A stretch of DNA of 64,000 bases. Source: Drosophila miranda (taxonomy: Eukaryota > Arthropoda > Insecta > Diptera > Drosophilidae). Within the stretch, counting starts at the first letter, position 1; each line of letters begins with the position of its first letter. Position numbers and translations under genes: made by a program. The notes beneath the pieces were generated by a model that did not search any database, was not told where the DNA came from, and worked only from the letters and a program-made list of their open reading frames with translations. The stretch is taken from the NCBI RefSeq assembly GCF_003369915.1, contig NC_046676.1:4154001-4218000 (forward strand), read 5' to 3'. Positions 1-11,741 of this stretch are shown here, in pieces.

Positions 1-527
1 CCTTGCTTATTCAAAAACCAATTAAAATCTTAATAACAGCTGCGGCGGAATTGACGAAATGCCAAAATTTTGGTCTAGGAATACTCCCAAGAGACTGTCT
101 GCCCCGGTTCGCGGTGATTCAAAATTCATTACACGTTCAATTGAATTCTGTAGCCTAATTATCTCAGCGGGGCTACGGCAACGGCCACGGCTACGGCCAC
201 GGCCACGGCTACGGCTACGGCTACGAGCATTAATTAAAATTTCAAATCGGCTCGCGAAATGTCTTGAGTGATGGAAATGTTACCCCCACCCGCCAGTCAG
301 TTTAAATCACTTCCAGTGAGCCAAGTTTAGCAAAGATTTTTCGGGTTACGCGATTTTAATTAATATCTCCTTTCTATAAATAGTTCTAGAAAACTTCCCC
401 CGAGACCCGCTGAATCCCCTAAAGCACAACTACCCCATTCGACATTCCTACCAGGGAATGAACATATACTCTACTATATACGAGTATGTACGAACACTGT
501 TAACAGCGAAACATTTTCTCATCTTAC
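1..527. other. Trpm intron at the left edge
   Basis: No exon-like segment was seen. The stretch is AT-rich apart from a tandem array of a CTACGGCCACGG-like unit at about 171-226. Confidence 0.6.
171..226. repeat. GC-rich tandem hexamer/dodecamer array
   Basis: Imperfect repeats of GGCTAC and GGCCAC alternate over about 55 bp inside a Trpm intron. Confidence 0.85.
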
Positions 528-3500
528 CAGGTTCTTGTTGCGCGTGCACTGCAGCAGCTCCTGGTAGAGTTTCTCGGCCTGGTCCAGGCCCACCTCGAAG
601 GTTTTCTGTATGGTTCCAATTAGATAATCCCTCATCGACTCCAGCACAGGCTGCTCCTCTCCGTCCGAGGCATATCTGCATATAAATATTGTTGTAACAT
701 TTTCAGGCGCCCAATTATTCCGACTAATTAAACAACAAAATTAAATGTGGCACACAAAAAGGTCCGGACCGCCACAGCATAGGGCGCCCAACCCCCAGCA
801 GCCGAATGGACTGGGTCATAAAGGAGGTGGATAAATTTAAATAATTTTCCAAATGTCGCGTGCTTGACAATGAAAGGCAACCGAGCCGGTGCCAACAACA
901 ATGCGAGTATCAGCCGGCAACAGCAACAGCAACAGCACCAGACGCATGCCGACATGTCCTTAATTAAATTAAGAACACAAGCTGCGGTCGGCCTCGCATC
1001 AAGCTCCCTGATACGAAGATACGAGTATACGAATATATGCTGTACGTCCTGCAAAGTACCCGAGCGGCAATCCATCCTAAAGCTAAGCACCACCTTCAAC
1101 TAAAGCCCACGCGCTCGCATTTTACTCACTTGTGGACGAAGGCGAGCAGGTCGGCGGCACGCCCGGATCCATCGCACACCACTACGGGCACCGGCGGCGA
1201 GTCCGTCACGTACTCGAGCACCGCACGTATGGTGTTGGTGCCGCCTTCGATCACCAGGCAGACGACGGGCGTACTGGAATGTGTGACTGCAGCGAGAAGG
1301 GAAAAATATAGAGAAAGAGGCATGAGCATCTTATGAGTGGCATGCAACACAGGCCCAGAGCTCAACAGGTCTAGGGCCAGACTAAATGAATTATTCGACA
1401 TAGAACTCCCGTTCACAGACTGAATATCCCCATTCAGAGCTGATTGAAAAAGAAACATATAAACACAGAGGCACAGTGCCTTTTGAAGGGAAGTCGGGAA
1501 TAAGGTGCATCAATCTGTGAACTGCGGGCAGACAATTGCCTATTGTGCTCTCAGATACATATGTGCGAGTCTTTGTGGGGACCCTCTTTGTGGACTCACA
1601 TGGATGCAGCTTCAGGTTCGATATGAACTTCTCCAGCTTCCGCCGCAAAATCAATTCAGCCCCGTACTTCGCCTGGGTCCCATTGTCGACTAGCAGGAAG
1701 TAGGCGTGCCGATTGTTTAGCACGGCCAATTTCGATCTGAAAAAGAGAGGTTCGTTGCTACGGTTACAATTGCTCCCTTGGCTGGGCGACATCTGCGACC
1801 AGGATGCGGCTCGAACTCACCTGGGCGAACTAATGCTGTGGCAAGGCACCTCCCGATTGTGCCCCAGCAGCTCATGATTGCGCTCGACTATGCCCCAGGG
1901 GGCAATGCCGATGCTGACCACACGCCCAGTCCGTTGCTGACCCTCCAGGAGCAGGGCGTCGCCCACTTGCTTGGTGACCCCTGCGTGACAGTATGAGGAG
2001 ACAACAATGGAAACGTTGAGCACTGAGCAATTGAACAAATACGTTGTTCTGACCCTCCAAAAGGAGGAGGTGCGTTGCCGCTTTTTTATATCTTAGTTAG
2101 GGGTTTTTAAAATTTAATAAAAACTGGATCCCAAAATCCAGACGACTGCCGAGCGAACCAAAAAATATCTTCCTGTGCGTTCCGACTAAGGAAAACGGTG
2201 TAAAAACGTAAACCGGGTCTGGTTATTTGCGGACCGTCTCAGGGCCAGCCCGGACACCCCTTCGGACACTGGGTGTCGCATTATGTCGGCGGCAAGCAGT
2301 TGGAAGTGTGCCCTCAATCACTGGCTGCGTGATTTCCGCTTGAGTTTTTATTTATTTAATTTTCGACCGGGGACGCCCTGGGAGGATGGGCCCCTTTCCC
2401 GTTTTTTCTTTAAGTTTCCTGCTATCGTCCGTTGTTTGCTTTTGCTCACTTTTCTTCTGGCTGGTGTTTGCCTTGGGTCCCGACGGGGGCTTCAGACGTA
2501 AGTAATCGCCGGCCGTAAAAGCTCGGCAGTGTAGTGTCCTTTCGTAAAAGTTCAACTAATGAAACGCATGCTTACCGGTGTTGGTGCCGCCGGTGAATAT
2601 CCACGCTCCCGTGGTCTTGGCCGCCTTCAGCAGTCCTTTGCGTATCTCCTGTGAATCGGAGAAAGGTAAGGTTGTCGTTGTCAAAGCCCGGCCATTCAAT
2701 TAGCGTGTGACCCACGCGACGACACACTTCCAGCGTGTTCAAGTGCCAAAGTGCCAGGGTGGCAAAGTGCAAAAGTTTTCGCAGCTCACCTTCTTTAGCT
2801 TCGCCTGCAAATCAAAGTTGGCCTTGCCGCCTTGGACGGTGATCAGAAGTTTCGGCAGTTCCAGGTTCCATTCCTTTGTGAACAGCTGCACCAGCAGCTC
2901 TGGACGAGTGTCGAAGGACAAACGAACGTACTGATGGCAACGTGGGATGGACGGAGCAAAAGTTATTGGGACCGCACTAAAGGAAATCGCCTCGAAATTG
3001 AGCAGAACCCACCTGAGCCTTTGTGGGATGGGCACCGCCTTGGAACTCAATCGTTCCATAGGCGTCCGTGGGCTGTGGTCGGGTGTGCTTCGTCGGCAGC
3101 CAGAGGTCCCCCGGCGAGCCGCTCTCGATGCCCTGTATGGTCTGATGCGTGATTTGGGCCTGGCCGCAGCAGCACCTGCAAAAGTGAGGGAAACGACTTG
3201 CCATACATTCTCCAGGGCAGTGAATGACGAATGACCCCTACCCTTCCCTCGCCAAATGGGAAACAACAATCATTGTTGCATTCTTGCTTAACAGACATTC
3301 GGGGAATCATCCCGTGAACTATGAGGAACATGTAGGGGCCAGTGACATGGCTTTGGAGACTTGTGGGATCTGTTAGGCCACTGAGTAAATATTTGGCAAC
3401 ACCAGCAGTCAAAGTCATGTAAAGTCAGGGCCATAAACCCCCATCGCGAAGCAGTTCAGTTCAGCTATCTACGAAGCTGAAAACTTTCACCAGCCTGTCA

Positions 3501-3941
3501 GTCAGTTTATGGCGTAGCTATCTCCACTGCAGGGTCTTGCCTCCTACTCTGCCTCTGCCTCTGCCTCTGCGTCTGCCTCTGCGTCTGCGTCTGCCTGTGG
3601 ATCCGTCTGTCATAATAAACAATAAATGCTAACGGGCCAAAATGAAACTAAGTACACAATCGCGAGAAACTGGGGCAGTAGCTGCTTTTGAGCAGAGAAC
3701 GCCTTTAGATACTGGCGAAACTGGGTCAACTGGTGCCGTCTTGACTTGGACTTGGACCTGGACTTGGACTTCTTTGCCTCTGGCTCCACGTCCGCTGCAC
3801 TTTGGCTCGTCTGCTTTCGCGTTCAGATGGGGAAGTAACTGAAACAAGTTGCACTTACCTTGTGTTGTCCTTTGGGCATGGTATGAACTTGATGCACTCG
3901 CGCTTCTGAAAATTTGTCTCGATCCAACTGCGCGGCTGATG
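528..3941 (-). CDS. Trpm: Trpm cation channel, N-terminal (MHR) coding exons, partial
   Basis: Eight minus-strand exons keep one frame (354 codons): 3859-3941, 3013-3175, 2790-2930, 2576-2648, 1821-1980, 1600-1736, 1130-1286 and 528-675, each with GT..AG flanks. The product matches the cytoplasmic N-terminal homology region of the TRPM family. It has the [13 protein letters not shown] start, the CCCGQ cluster, [70 protein letters not shown] and [20 protein letters not shown]. Family knowledge: TRPM channels are plasma-membrane cation channels, and fly Trpm is linked to zinc and magnesium homeostasis. The transmembrane and C-terminal parts lie left of position 1. For exon 1130-1286 I used the acceptor ending at 1287 because it keeps phase; a nearer AG does not. 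The start codon is not in these exons, so upstream exons are needed. Confidence 0.95.
3549..3597. repeat. CTGCCT/CTGCGT hexamer microsatellite
   Basis: About eight imperfect hexamer copies lie in the intron between the Trpm exons at 3013 and 3859. Confidence 0.85.
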
Positions 3942-4998
3942 CTAAATGGCGCGCGCGATAAAGTCAAGAAGAGAACAAGGGTTAAACCGGTTAATTACTA
4001 CATCACGGGCCCATCAAAAGTGTTAATTGGTTCCATTTGTTACATTTTGATATGCATACACTGAATATACAGCTAGAGGAATAAATGTAAGTAAGAACAT
4101 AAACTTGGGGAAAGAATGGCCATGTGAAGAGATCGATCTCAGCGCACGAGTTGTAGAGGACTACAGTGGGTGCTCGAGATATGCATTTTGTAAATGTTGA
4201 AAGGTTGAAAGAAATTCGCAAAAGCATACCAAAATAAAAAAGTATTTGAAATATTATTGGGGAAACAAAAATCGATTGAAATACGAATGTACAAATCTCG
4301 AATTTCACATCTCCCATCGAACACAAACAACATTTATAATTAAACGTTAAATATCTAAACGCAAAGGTCAAATAAACAATTGGTTAATTTACTAAAAACG
4401 GATGTGGGAAACAAGAAAAGAAATGCGTTAATACTTTTTGCAATCAAATATATTTACAATGTTTGGTGGGAAGAATGATGTATGTACAATACTGCAAGCA
4501 TCTGTAAGCTTTTCATTTCTCTGTTTTCATTTTCCATTAATTTAGACCATTTTGGACTTGAATGGAGATTGTCATCCACTTTTGATTGAGCTGCATTCGA
4601 ACATAAATCGCTCGACGCTGCCCCCGCCAGCAGCACGTTGCCTTCCTGCCAGACCAGACCAGACCAGACCGTTTTCTCTGAAGGGGCACAGCGGCAGGGA
4701 GGCAGAACGGCAGAACGGCAGAACGGCATTTAACGCTTATGTAAGGTTACCTGGAAGTCACGTTGCTGTACAGACTTGAGTCCGCCGTATAGAATATACA
4801 CAATTTATTCGAATACCGAATACCGAGTACCGAATCCCACCTTTTCGAGTCGCTCCTTTGACTGGGAGAGTTTCGAGCAACAGGAAAGCCGCACTCAAAC
4901 ACAGCCGCTAATCTTCGGCCCGGCACCCACAAAGGAGTCACATGTTACTGATTCGGTCCACCGGCTGGATCCGAGCAACAAGTGTAAGCACTTCCTAC

Positions 4999-5484
4999 CT
5001 CTTTGGGATGTTCGCTGGCGGCGTGGGCCTTCAGCAGATCTCGCACGTTGAGAATCAGAACTTTGGATAGCGTCGATGAGACCGAGGAGCGCTTACGCAT
5101 CCGCCTCCGCTTGCGGATTCCACGGGGCGTAGCTACAGGAGTGTCCAGGGGCGTGTTCGTTGCCAAATGGGCCCCAGCCTCGGCGGCAATAAAGGCGGAG
5201 GTGGAGACCCGCACAGCGGTGGCTGTGGAAACGGAGCCTGGCGTGTTGCTATACCGACGCACGGTGGAGAAGTCTTTTGAGATGCGACGCAGGTATTTTT
5301 GAGGCGCCAGCGGCGAGTCGACAACAACCATATTGGCAGCCGCAATGTTGACTGTATTTCGATACTTGTATTTCCTCTTAACTGTATTATCCACACGACA
5401 TGCTCCACTGTAAATCCGTTTGGCATTTCCATATGCAACCAAATCAGAATCTGGCGTGCTATCGGCGCGACAGGCCAATCCCAA
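4999..5484 (-). CDS. Candidate N-terminal exon of Trpm or of a gene overlapping its 5' end
   Basis: A minus-strand open frame ends at a good donor (GAG then GTAGGA at 4998) in phase 0. That fits the phase-0 start of the Trpm exon at 3859-3941. A methionine at 5331 (MVVVDSPLAPQKYL) has A at -3 and gives 111 codons. The frame stays open upstream to about 5484, where a phase-0 AG acceptor (after GCATGCCAG) could join it to the exon at 11615-11741. The product is serine/threonine-rich and has a very basic stretch (IRKRRRMRKRSS). I recognise no domain. Inference: an alternative N-terminal extension of the channel. It could also be a separate gene or a chance open frame. Confidence 0.45.
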
Positions 5485-6394
5485 CTGGCATGCATATGAT
5501 GCTGGGCAGCTGCTCTCTTTTCTGGGGCTTGCAGCTGCAGCTGCGGCTTCGGATATTTACTGAGAGGGGGAACAGGAACGCAATCTCTGCTCCATCGTGC
5601 CGGGTGTAAGGTGTAGGTGTGTAGGTGGGACCCAACTGCTCTCCAATTAGATATGACAAGCTCTGGCAGACAAGAGATTTCGTTTGTGTCGTTTCGGCGA
5701 CACTTTCTGCTCCACAATCCCGACGATGAAAGCTTCGCATCGATTTTCCGGGGGGCTCCCAAAAGTATGAAATGGTTTTCGAGCGGAGCATTTGATTTGC
5801 AGGTTGGTTAGTTTGAATTTTCCGACAAGGTGTCATCTTACACTCTGCTTTAAGCAGTGAAGCACCTGATAAGCGGACAATGCAATACACAGTTTGGGAC
5901 TGTTCTTCACCAGCGCCGGTTCAATTGGGATTAATCAAGACAGACAGACTCGATGACTCGATGACTCGATGACACGATGATGGCCGTGCCCTCGAGTATG
6001 CAAATTTCTGTTGGGGTCCTGGCCAAGATTCTGTGTGAAAACAGTTGGCGTAGGATGTGTATGTCTCTTGCCAAATTCGACTGGCCTCATTATTAGCTGA
6101 AATCTGGAGTGCATCCAAGACCATTCCATCTCCTCCTCTGTTACGCGATGGCAAAATTTGAATTATTTGTGTAATTATTTGCCTTGGATGTTTTGTTGGC
6201 TTCATCCTTAGATTGGGGCGTGCCAAAATAGTTGATGGGCCGGAGCCCCATCGGAAGGCATTAGTTCCGTGAAAAGGCTAGGATGTTTAGTCGGCAGCAT
6301 CGGTTCCAGCGAGATGTCACGAACGAGTGGAGAATTAAGTTGCTTTTGTTGATCAAATGAGGTTAATTAATTAGTCGCAGAGCCCGCCGGTCCG

Positions 6395-6420
6395 GGCTCG
6401 GCTCGGCTCGGCTCGGCTCG
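6395..6420. repeat. CTCGG pentamer microsatellite
   Basis: Five near-perfect GCTCG units in tandem. Confidence 0.85.
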
Positions 6421-6763
6421 TCGCTGGACAGATTTCGCGTACAATAAAGGTTAGGTGCACTTTGATTAATAGGCAGGAACAAATGCAAACAAACTAAACG
6501 TGGAGTACAGAGCTAGCGACAGCGATTGTGGGGGAACGAACAGCGAAAACAAGTAAATGATATACAAACTAAATGTGGATTCAATGTTGATTGCTTACCC
6601 TCGGCACAGTTATATTTATCAGACCCCAACAGATTTTTTTCAGTCCCCATGGTATCTTGGTTGTGTTTTAATTATTGTGTTGGTTTTCAGTTTACATTGT
6701 TCAATGGTCAGGTCGTGTTGACGTGTCGCAACACGTTGCAGATGGTTTTTGTTGGTGTTGCAA

Positions 6764-6802
6764 TGATGTTGATGTTGATGTTGATTTTGATGTTGATGTT
6801 GG
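6764..6802. repeat. GATGTT hexamer microsatellite
   Basis: Imperfect TGATGT units in tandem over about 39 bp. Confidence 0.85.
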
Positions 6803-8819
6803 TTGTCGGGTGGTGGTCGTTGTAGTCGTTGGATTGACATTGATGTTTCAATAATCGCATACATCATTTAATCATTTGGGCAATTTCGAATGCGAATGCG
6901 AATTCGAATTACGAACACCCACGCACACACAAATACGCATACACAGAAACGGTGCATTCAAGTGTTGTCAACGACAAATCGTGTTTGACAGATCGGGTGT
7001 TGTTTATGTGTGCGTGTTCGCGTGTGGGGGGTTGTTAGGTTGTGTGGGAGAGGAGTGGAGTGGAGTGTGAAAACACAAAAGAGATTAATTAACAGATCGC
7101 AGCACAATAATTCAAATTTGCAATGAAGATGTTTCAAAATCGAACGGAAGGTGAAAGAGGGTTTGGGTATTTCAAGGACCGAAACAGAGCACACATTTTG
7201 TGTTGGTGTTTGTGTGGGGTGTTGTGAGACGGTGTGCGAGTGTTAGTCGTTGTGTCAGTGTTGTGAAAAGCAAAGTTGAAAGTAGAAGAGAAATATTATT
7301 GTAAAATTAGTCGTAGGATATGAAAAGACTGTTTCGTCTTCTCATTGGGTATTCGGGTCGTATTCTCTAATGACCTGCTGCCAGACCGCTTTGTTTTTTT
7401 TTTTTTTAAGAAGAACAGAGCTCGATATTTCTCATCTCAAAACCAATGACCAGTACTTCTCTATGTTTAATAATTCTACCACTACAGTTAAGTACACTAT
7501 ACAAGTTTGGAGCCCCGAACTAGAAATAACAAACAAAAATGCACCCACACGCTTCCGTTGAATGGGAGCCAAAGGACGCCGGCTACAAAAAGTGCCCAGA
7601 ACACTAATGATATTTTGTTTTTCTGCCGCAAAGCCATTGGGCCCACTAGGAGCCATACAAACCATACCCCTGCACACCCGTACGTACGTATCTCCATCTC
7701 CATCTCCATCTGCATCTGCTGGTACGTATGTATATCTTTCCAAAAACTGCTTCATACAGCGACTATTAAACTAAAAGCTTTTTCTTCCTGTGCACCCAAG
7801 AGCCAAACAATTTTTGTGTGGGAACAAACACACAGTTCAGGGGATATGGAAGGACAATGTGACACATTTCAATTTAATTAAACAGCCAGCCCACATATTA
7901 TACGGAACTGGCTAACAGGCACTGGCGCGTGTCAGTGATGGAAACATTTTAATGGTAATAATGCTGAAATAAATATTGGCCTGTATGAAGCTGCCAATTA
8001 ATTAACTCCTGTTTCACAACTCAGTGGAGTGGGGAATTTCGAATGCCTCGAGGCTACAACACTAAACTTGTAGCCTGGCCACAAAAACTCATCATAATGG
8101 CTCGAAAGCTCTAGCCAGCATTTGTTGTTTCCCGGGCAACAGACACAGGATACGACATCCCAGATCCCCAGATACATATGTAGGTGCAAGTGCATCAGTC
8201 TCGTCTTCCAGCTCGTGCGTAAAGCCAGGTGGACCACAAAACAGCACGACCAGAGTTCTTCCGGAGCAGTGCCACCGTGGGAAATTAGTAGTGAAATTAG
8301 TAGTGCTTCCATGACAGCATTGGGAATGCGGGGCGGCAGTCTCGGAGTGCCTGTTTGCATGGTTGGCTTCCAATATGAGTGCGGAATTGACTTTTGCCGG
8401 AGTTTTCACAACATTTGCGTGAAGCCCATACATAAGAGCAACTTGAACTGGAAGAGACCCCGGCTGAAGAGAACGAGGGGAGAGTGGGAGCAAGTCGCTC
8501 ACGCTTCACAGCACAACGACAGCTGCCGATTAACACAAGGCGACAGTCGTCAGAGCACGTCATAGCACGTCCGATATATGGCCCATACGACATGTATATA
8601 TGTATATATACATATATTGTATATGTAGGCACAATACGAACACAACACGAATACCGGTTAGATAATGAGCAGTAAATTACTCATTGACTGATCTACTCGT
8701 ACTTACAAACACCCAGTTTGTCTGGAAGAACATGGCTAGCCGCTCGGCGGAGGGGAATCTGCACAGTTATGGCCGCAAGCTCGGAAGGTACACATGCAAC
8801 ATGCGTATCTACTATGCGC

Positions 8820-8862
8820 GACTGCGATTGCGACTGCGATTACGATTACGATTACGATTACG
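8820..8862. repeat. GATTAC/GACTGC hexamer microsatellite
   Basis: Seven imperfect hexamers. The array begins as GACTGC units and becomes pure GATTAC. Confidence 0.85.
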
Positions 8863-11562
8863 GGCTGTGCGATGCGCTTTCGGAGCTGACAGTTCCCGCA
8901 TGATTCAGTTCGGTGTCGCGTCGAGAACTGCTGGCGGAGTTGTCGCTCCCCCGCCCAGTCGGCGGGTCGAGCTGCGTCAATTAGCGCCAAATATAGCGCC
9001 AATACGATCGAATGTGAGTGAGCGCATAGAAAAATGAGCAAAAACGAGTAACAGCGCTGGTGTGAGAGTGCCGACTATCGGATACCAGCGCTATTCAGAT
9101 GCACTTCTTTGTGGTCTATTTTTTTATTTCTACAAGAACTACTCGATCGTAATGATTTTTTGTGGATATTAAAAACGGTTTCAGTGGAAATGTAACACAT
9201 CTCAAACCAAAATGATCTGCGTGGGCATCGCGGAGTCCACATTTACCCCAACCGTATATACCCCTCTCCCCAGCGAGTACTGGGCACGCCCATAGCGAGA
9301 GCGGTAGCACGGCATGAGCGATAAGAATGTACATATACTAGTAGCAGTGGGGAGAGAGGCGAGAGTTCTCTTCTTTTCGCTGGTCTTCTGTATTAATGTT
9401 TAATAACACTCAGCTATGTATGCGTGTGCTCGCGTGGTTCATTGGGAGTACACGATAGTACACAAAATGTACATCAATTGGCCGCAAGTCAAACTCAAAC
9501 GCAAACTATTTTCAAAGAACCGATTCGTCGGAGAATACCTGACATAAACAGAAAGTTCACTGTACTTTTATATATACCTTGACACAGAGAATTTGTATGA
9601 TTGCCTCAACAAAGTATAACTCGTTGCTCGCACATGAACAGGGGGTACGAATAGACCTAAGTAAATAGTGGCCATAAGGCGCTGAGATTTTGAGTGGAAA
9701 TTGCACTGCTGACCTAAATAAATGTGCAACAGGCAGTAGGAGGCATCTATGCATCTATAAGAATGATAAAACACATGATAGGAGTAATAACTCATAAGAT
9801 ATCCGTATACCTTAATAAACATTAAAAACAAATAAAATCAGTGCGCACGGAAACTCGATAGCTCCCCCTGTAAGAATAGCTCGAGTCTTTGTGACACCCT
9901 GTCTTACACCCGGTCCAAAAAGGTGTGCAACTCTGGTAGGCTAATATAAGCCAAATCATAGGGCTTACTGAGCTCGAGGCAACAATAGGCCCACTAGTCG
10001 AAAACTGTGATCCCTCTTGATGTACGATGTACGTACATACATGTTTAAAAAATAACACAATTATTATTATTTGATTTTATTGCTCAGAAAATAACTATTA
10101 TGGCTTGAGTTTCAAGCTGATGAACTTGTGTCCTTTATGGAACATACATGTAGATACATTTAACATTTATGCCTTGCCAGCATTTTCTATACGGAGAGAC
10201 CATGTACTAGTTTTTGCAATTAATTGACGATTAAAAATCCTGTTCCTAGGTCAATTGACATGACAACATGACTACCCCACATGGAGGCAGCATCACATTT
10301 TCAAAAACTATTTTGCAACAGAACAATGCGCTCTGTTCTTTGTGATAATTGGTGCGGCAGGCCGCGAAATGTCGAGGAGTTTCGGGAACATTGCTAACAA
10401 AAACTGTTTGAAAAATTTACACAAAATACCTCTGTTGTGGGTGTTCACAAAGGCTTCGAATTTACGAATGTTTCATTTATCAAAGTAGCACCAAAAGAAC
10501 TAGAACTCGCCACGGCAGGTTTCCCTACAACTAAACTATGGAGAGCTGAAGAGTACATAGATGGTAGATAATCACAGAGCAGAGTGCTCAGAGAGTGCTG
10601 CATTGTTCCACAACAAAGCAGTTTGGCAGTCAGTCAAATAGCAGAGATATACGTATCAGAGAGAAGAGAGCAGAGAGCAGAGAGCAGAGAAAGATTGTCA
10701 GATTGGAAATCAAGCTGTGAGGAAATCAGTGCAAATTATAGAGTTATAGAGTGAGCATCTGGAGAGGACAGAAGTCAGAGTTGAGGCCGATTCGGCTGCG
10801 GATGGATTGGTTCGGCCATTGGTTCGATTTGCTTACCGGTTTCGCTTTGGGCTTCTGCTTGGCCAAACGTTTCTGTTTCAACATCGTCCACAGCGGACGC
10901 ACAGACACGCACACATACACGGGACAGACAGGGAGACGGGGCAGAGGCCCAGCTTGGTGTGGCAGCCGGCCACGGGCCACGGGCAACGGGCAACGGGCAA
11001 CGGGCGGAGAGCGAGGGCTGCCAGTGGACGCACAGGATCCGCTTCAATCGATTCAACTCCTGTTCGTTACTGACGGCAAGTGCAACACGCGGGCTGCTGG
11101 GAGTAAGAAAAATGATTATGAATTATAAATTATTTATTGTCTTCTTGGCTTGGCCTTGTCGTGCCGGCATGCAGAAGGAAATTTGTGCTGGATAGAAGGT
11201 GAGCCGGACTCTGGTTTCGGGCGTTGGGTATCAAGTCTCATGCAGTGGGTCGTCGGTCGTCTTATACGTAGAAGGATATACACATACGTGCATTCCATTT
11301 CATCCCAATTCAAGTATTACAGCTCGCTTTTGTGCGTCGCAAAGTGCAAACAACAAGTACAAACAAATGGAAACGAAACACACACACAGATACAATTCAA
11401 CACAGAAAATAAATAAGACACACGAATTCCCATTCACCTGGCACCCAATTATGGGGCACCCACCCCATCCCCATCGGATGCCACCGAACGAAAAGGGTTC
11501 TTTTAATGCATGCTAATTGTGTTTACTTAGGAGCGCTGAGGGCCAACAAAGACGCTCAGGCT

Positions 11563-11595
11563 CAGGACAGAGGACAGAGGACAGAGGACAGAGGA
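11563..11595. repeat. AGGACAG heptamer array
   Basis: More than four perfect 7-bp copies, ending about 20 bp before the donor of the exon at 11615-11741. Confidence 0.85.
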
Positions 11596-11614
11596 CTCAA
11601 GCACAAGTACTCAC

Positions 11615-11741
11615 CTTCACGGGTTTCTTTACGGACACTGTGCGGGAATATTGATGGTAGACCTGCACATGGTTCGAGGTGAATTTGCCCAACATCTGTA
11701 TCAACTGGCCGAGATGCCAGCGACGGTCAGCGGGGATGGCT
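11615..11741 (-). CDS. Isolated coding-like exon, 42 codons
   Basis: A minus-strand segment sits between a strong acceptor (CTGTTTTTCAG) and a strong donor (AAG then GTGAGT). It reads one nucleotide plus 42 codons without a stop, ending in phase 0. The peptide contains ADRRWHLGQLIQMLGKF and ends SVKKPVK, with normal fly codon usage. It would splice in frame to 4999-5484 or directly to 3859-3941. The upstream exon carrying its start was not found. It could be a distal N-terminal exon of the Trpm unit or part of an unrelated minus-strand gene. The peptide matches no family I know. Confidence 0.5.

Larger units (their letters stand above)
5485..11614. other. Long noncoding stretch, probable Trpm 5' intron
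   Basis: No convincing exon was found on either strand. The region holds many short tandem arrays: CTCGG at 6395-6420, GATGTT at 6764-6802, GATTAC at 8820-8862 and AGGACAG at 11563-11595. There are also TG-rich (6990-7260) and TA-rich (about 8585-8625) tracts. It could contain enhancers; I cannot define any. Confidence 0.55.

Noticed and set aside
2352-2555. Lysine-rich minus-strand ORF in a Trpm intron
   Set aside because: It has no consistent splice junctions with the neighbouring Trpm exons, whose phases already join directly.
6764-6802. GATGTT repeat considered as a CRISPR-like or regulatory array
   Set aside because: It is a simple microsatellite without spacers, in a eukaryotic genome.
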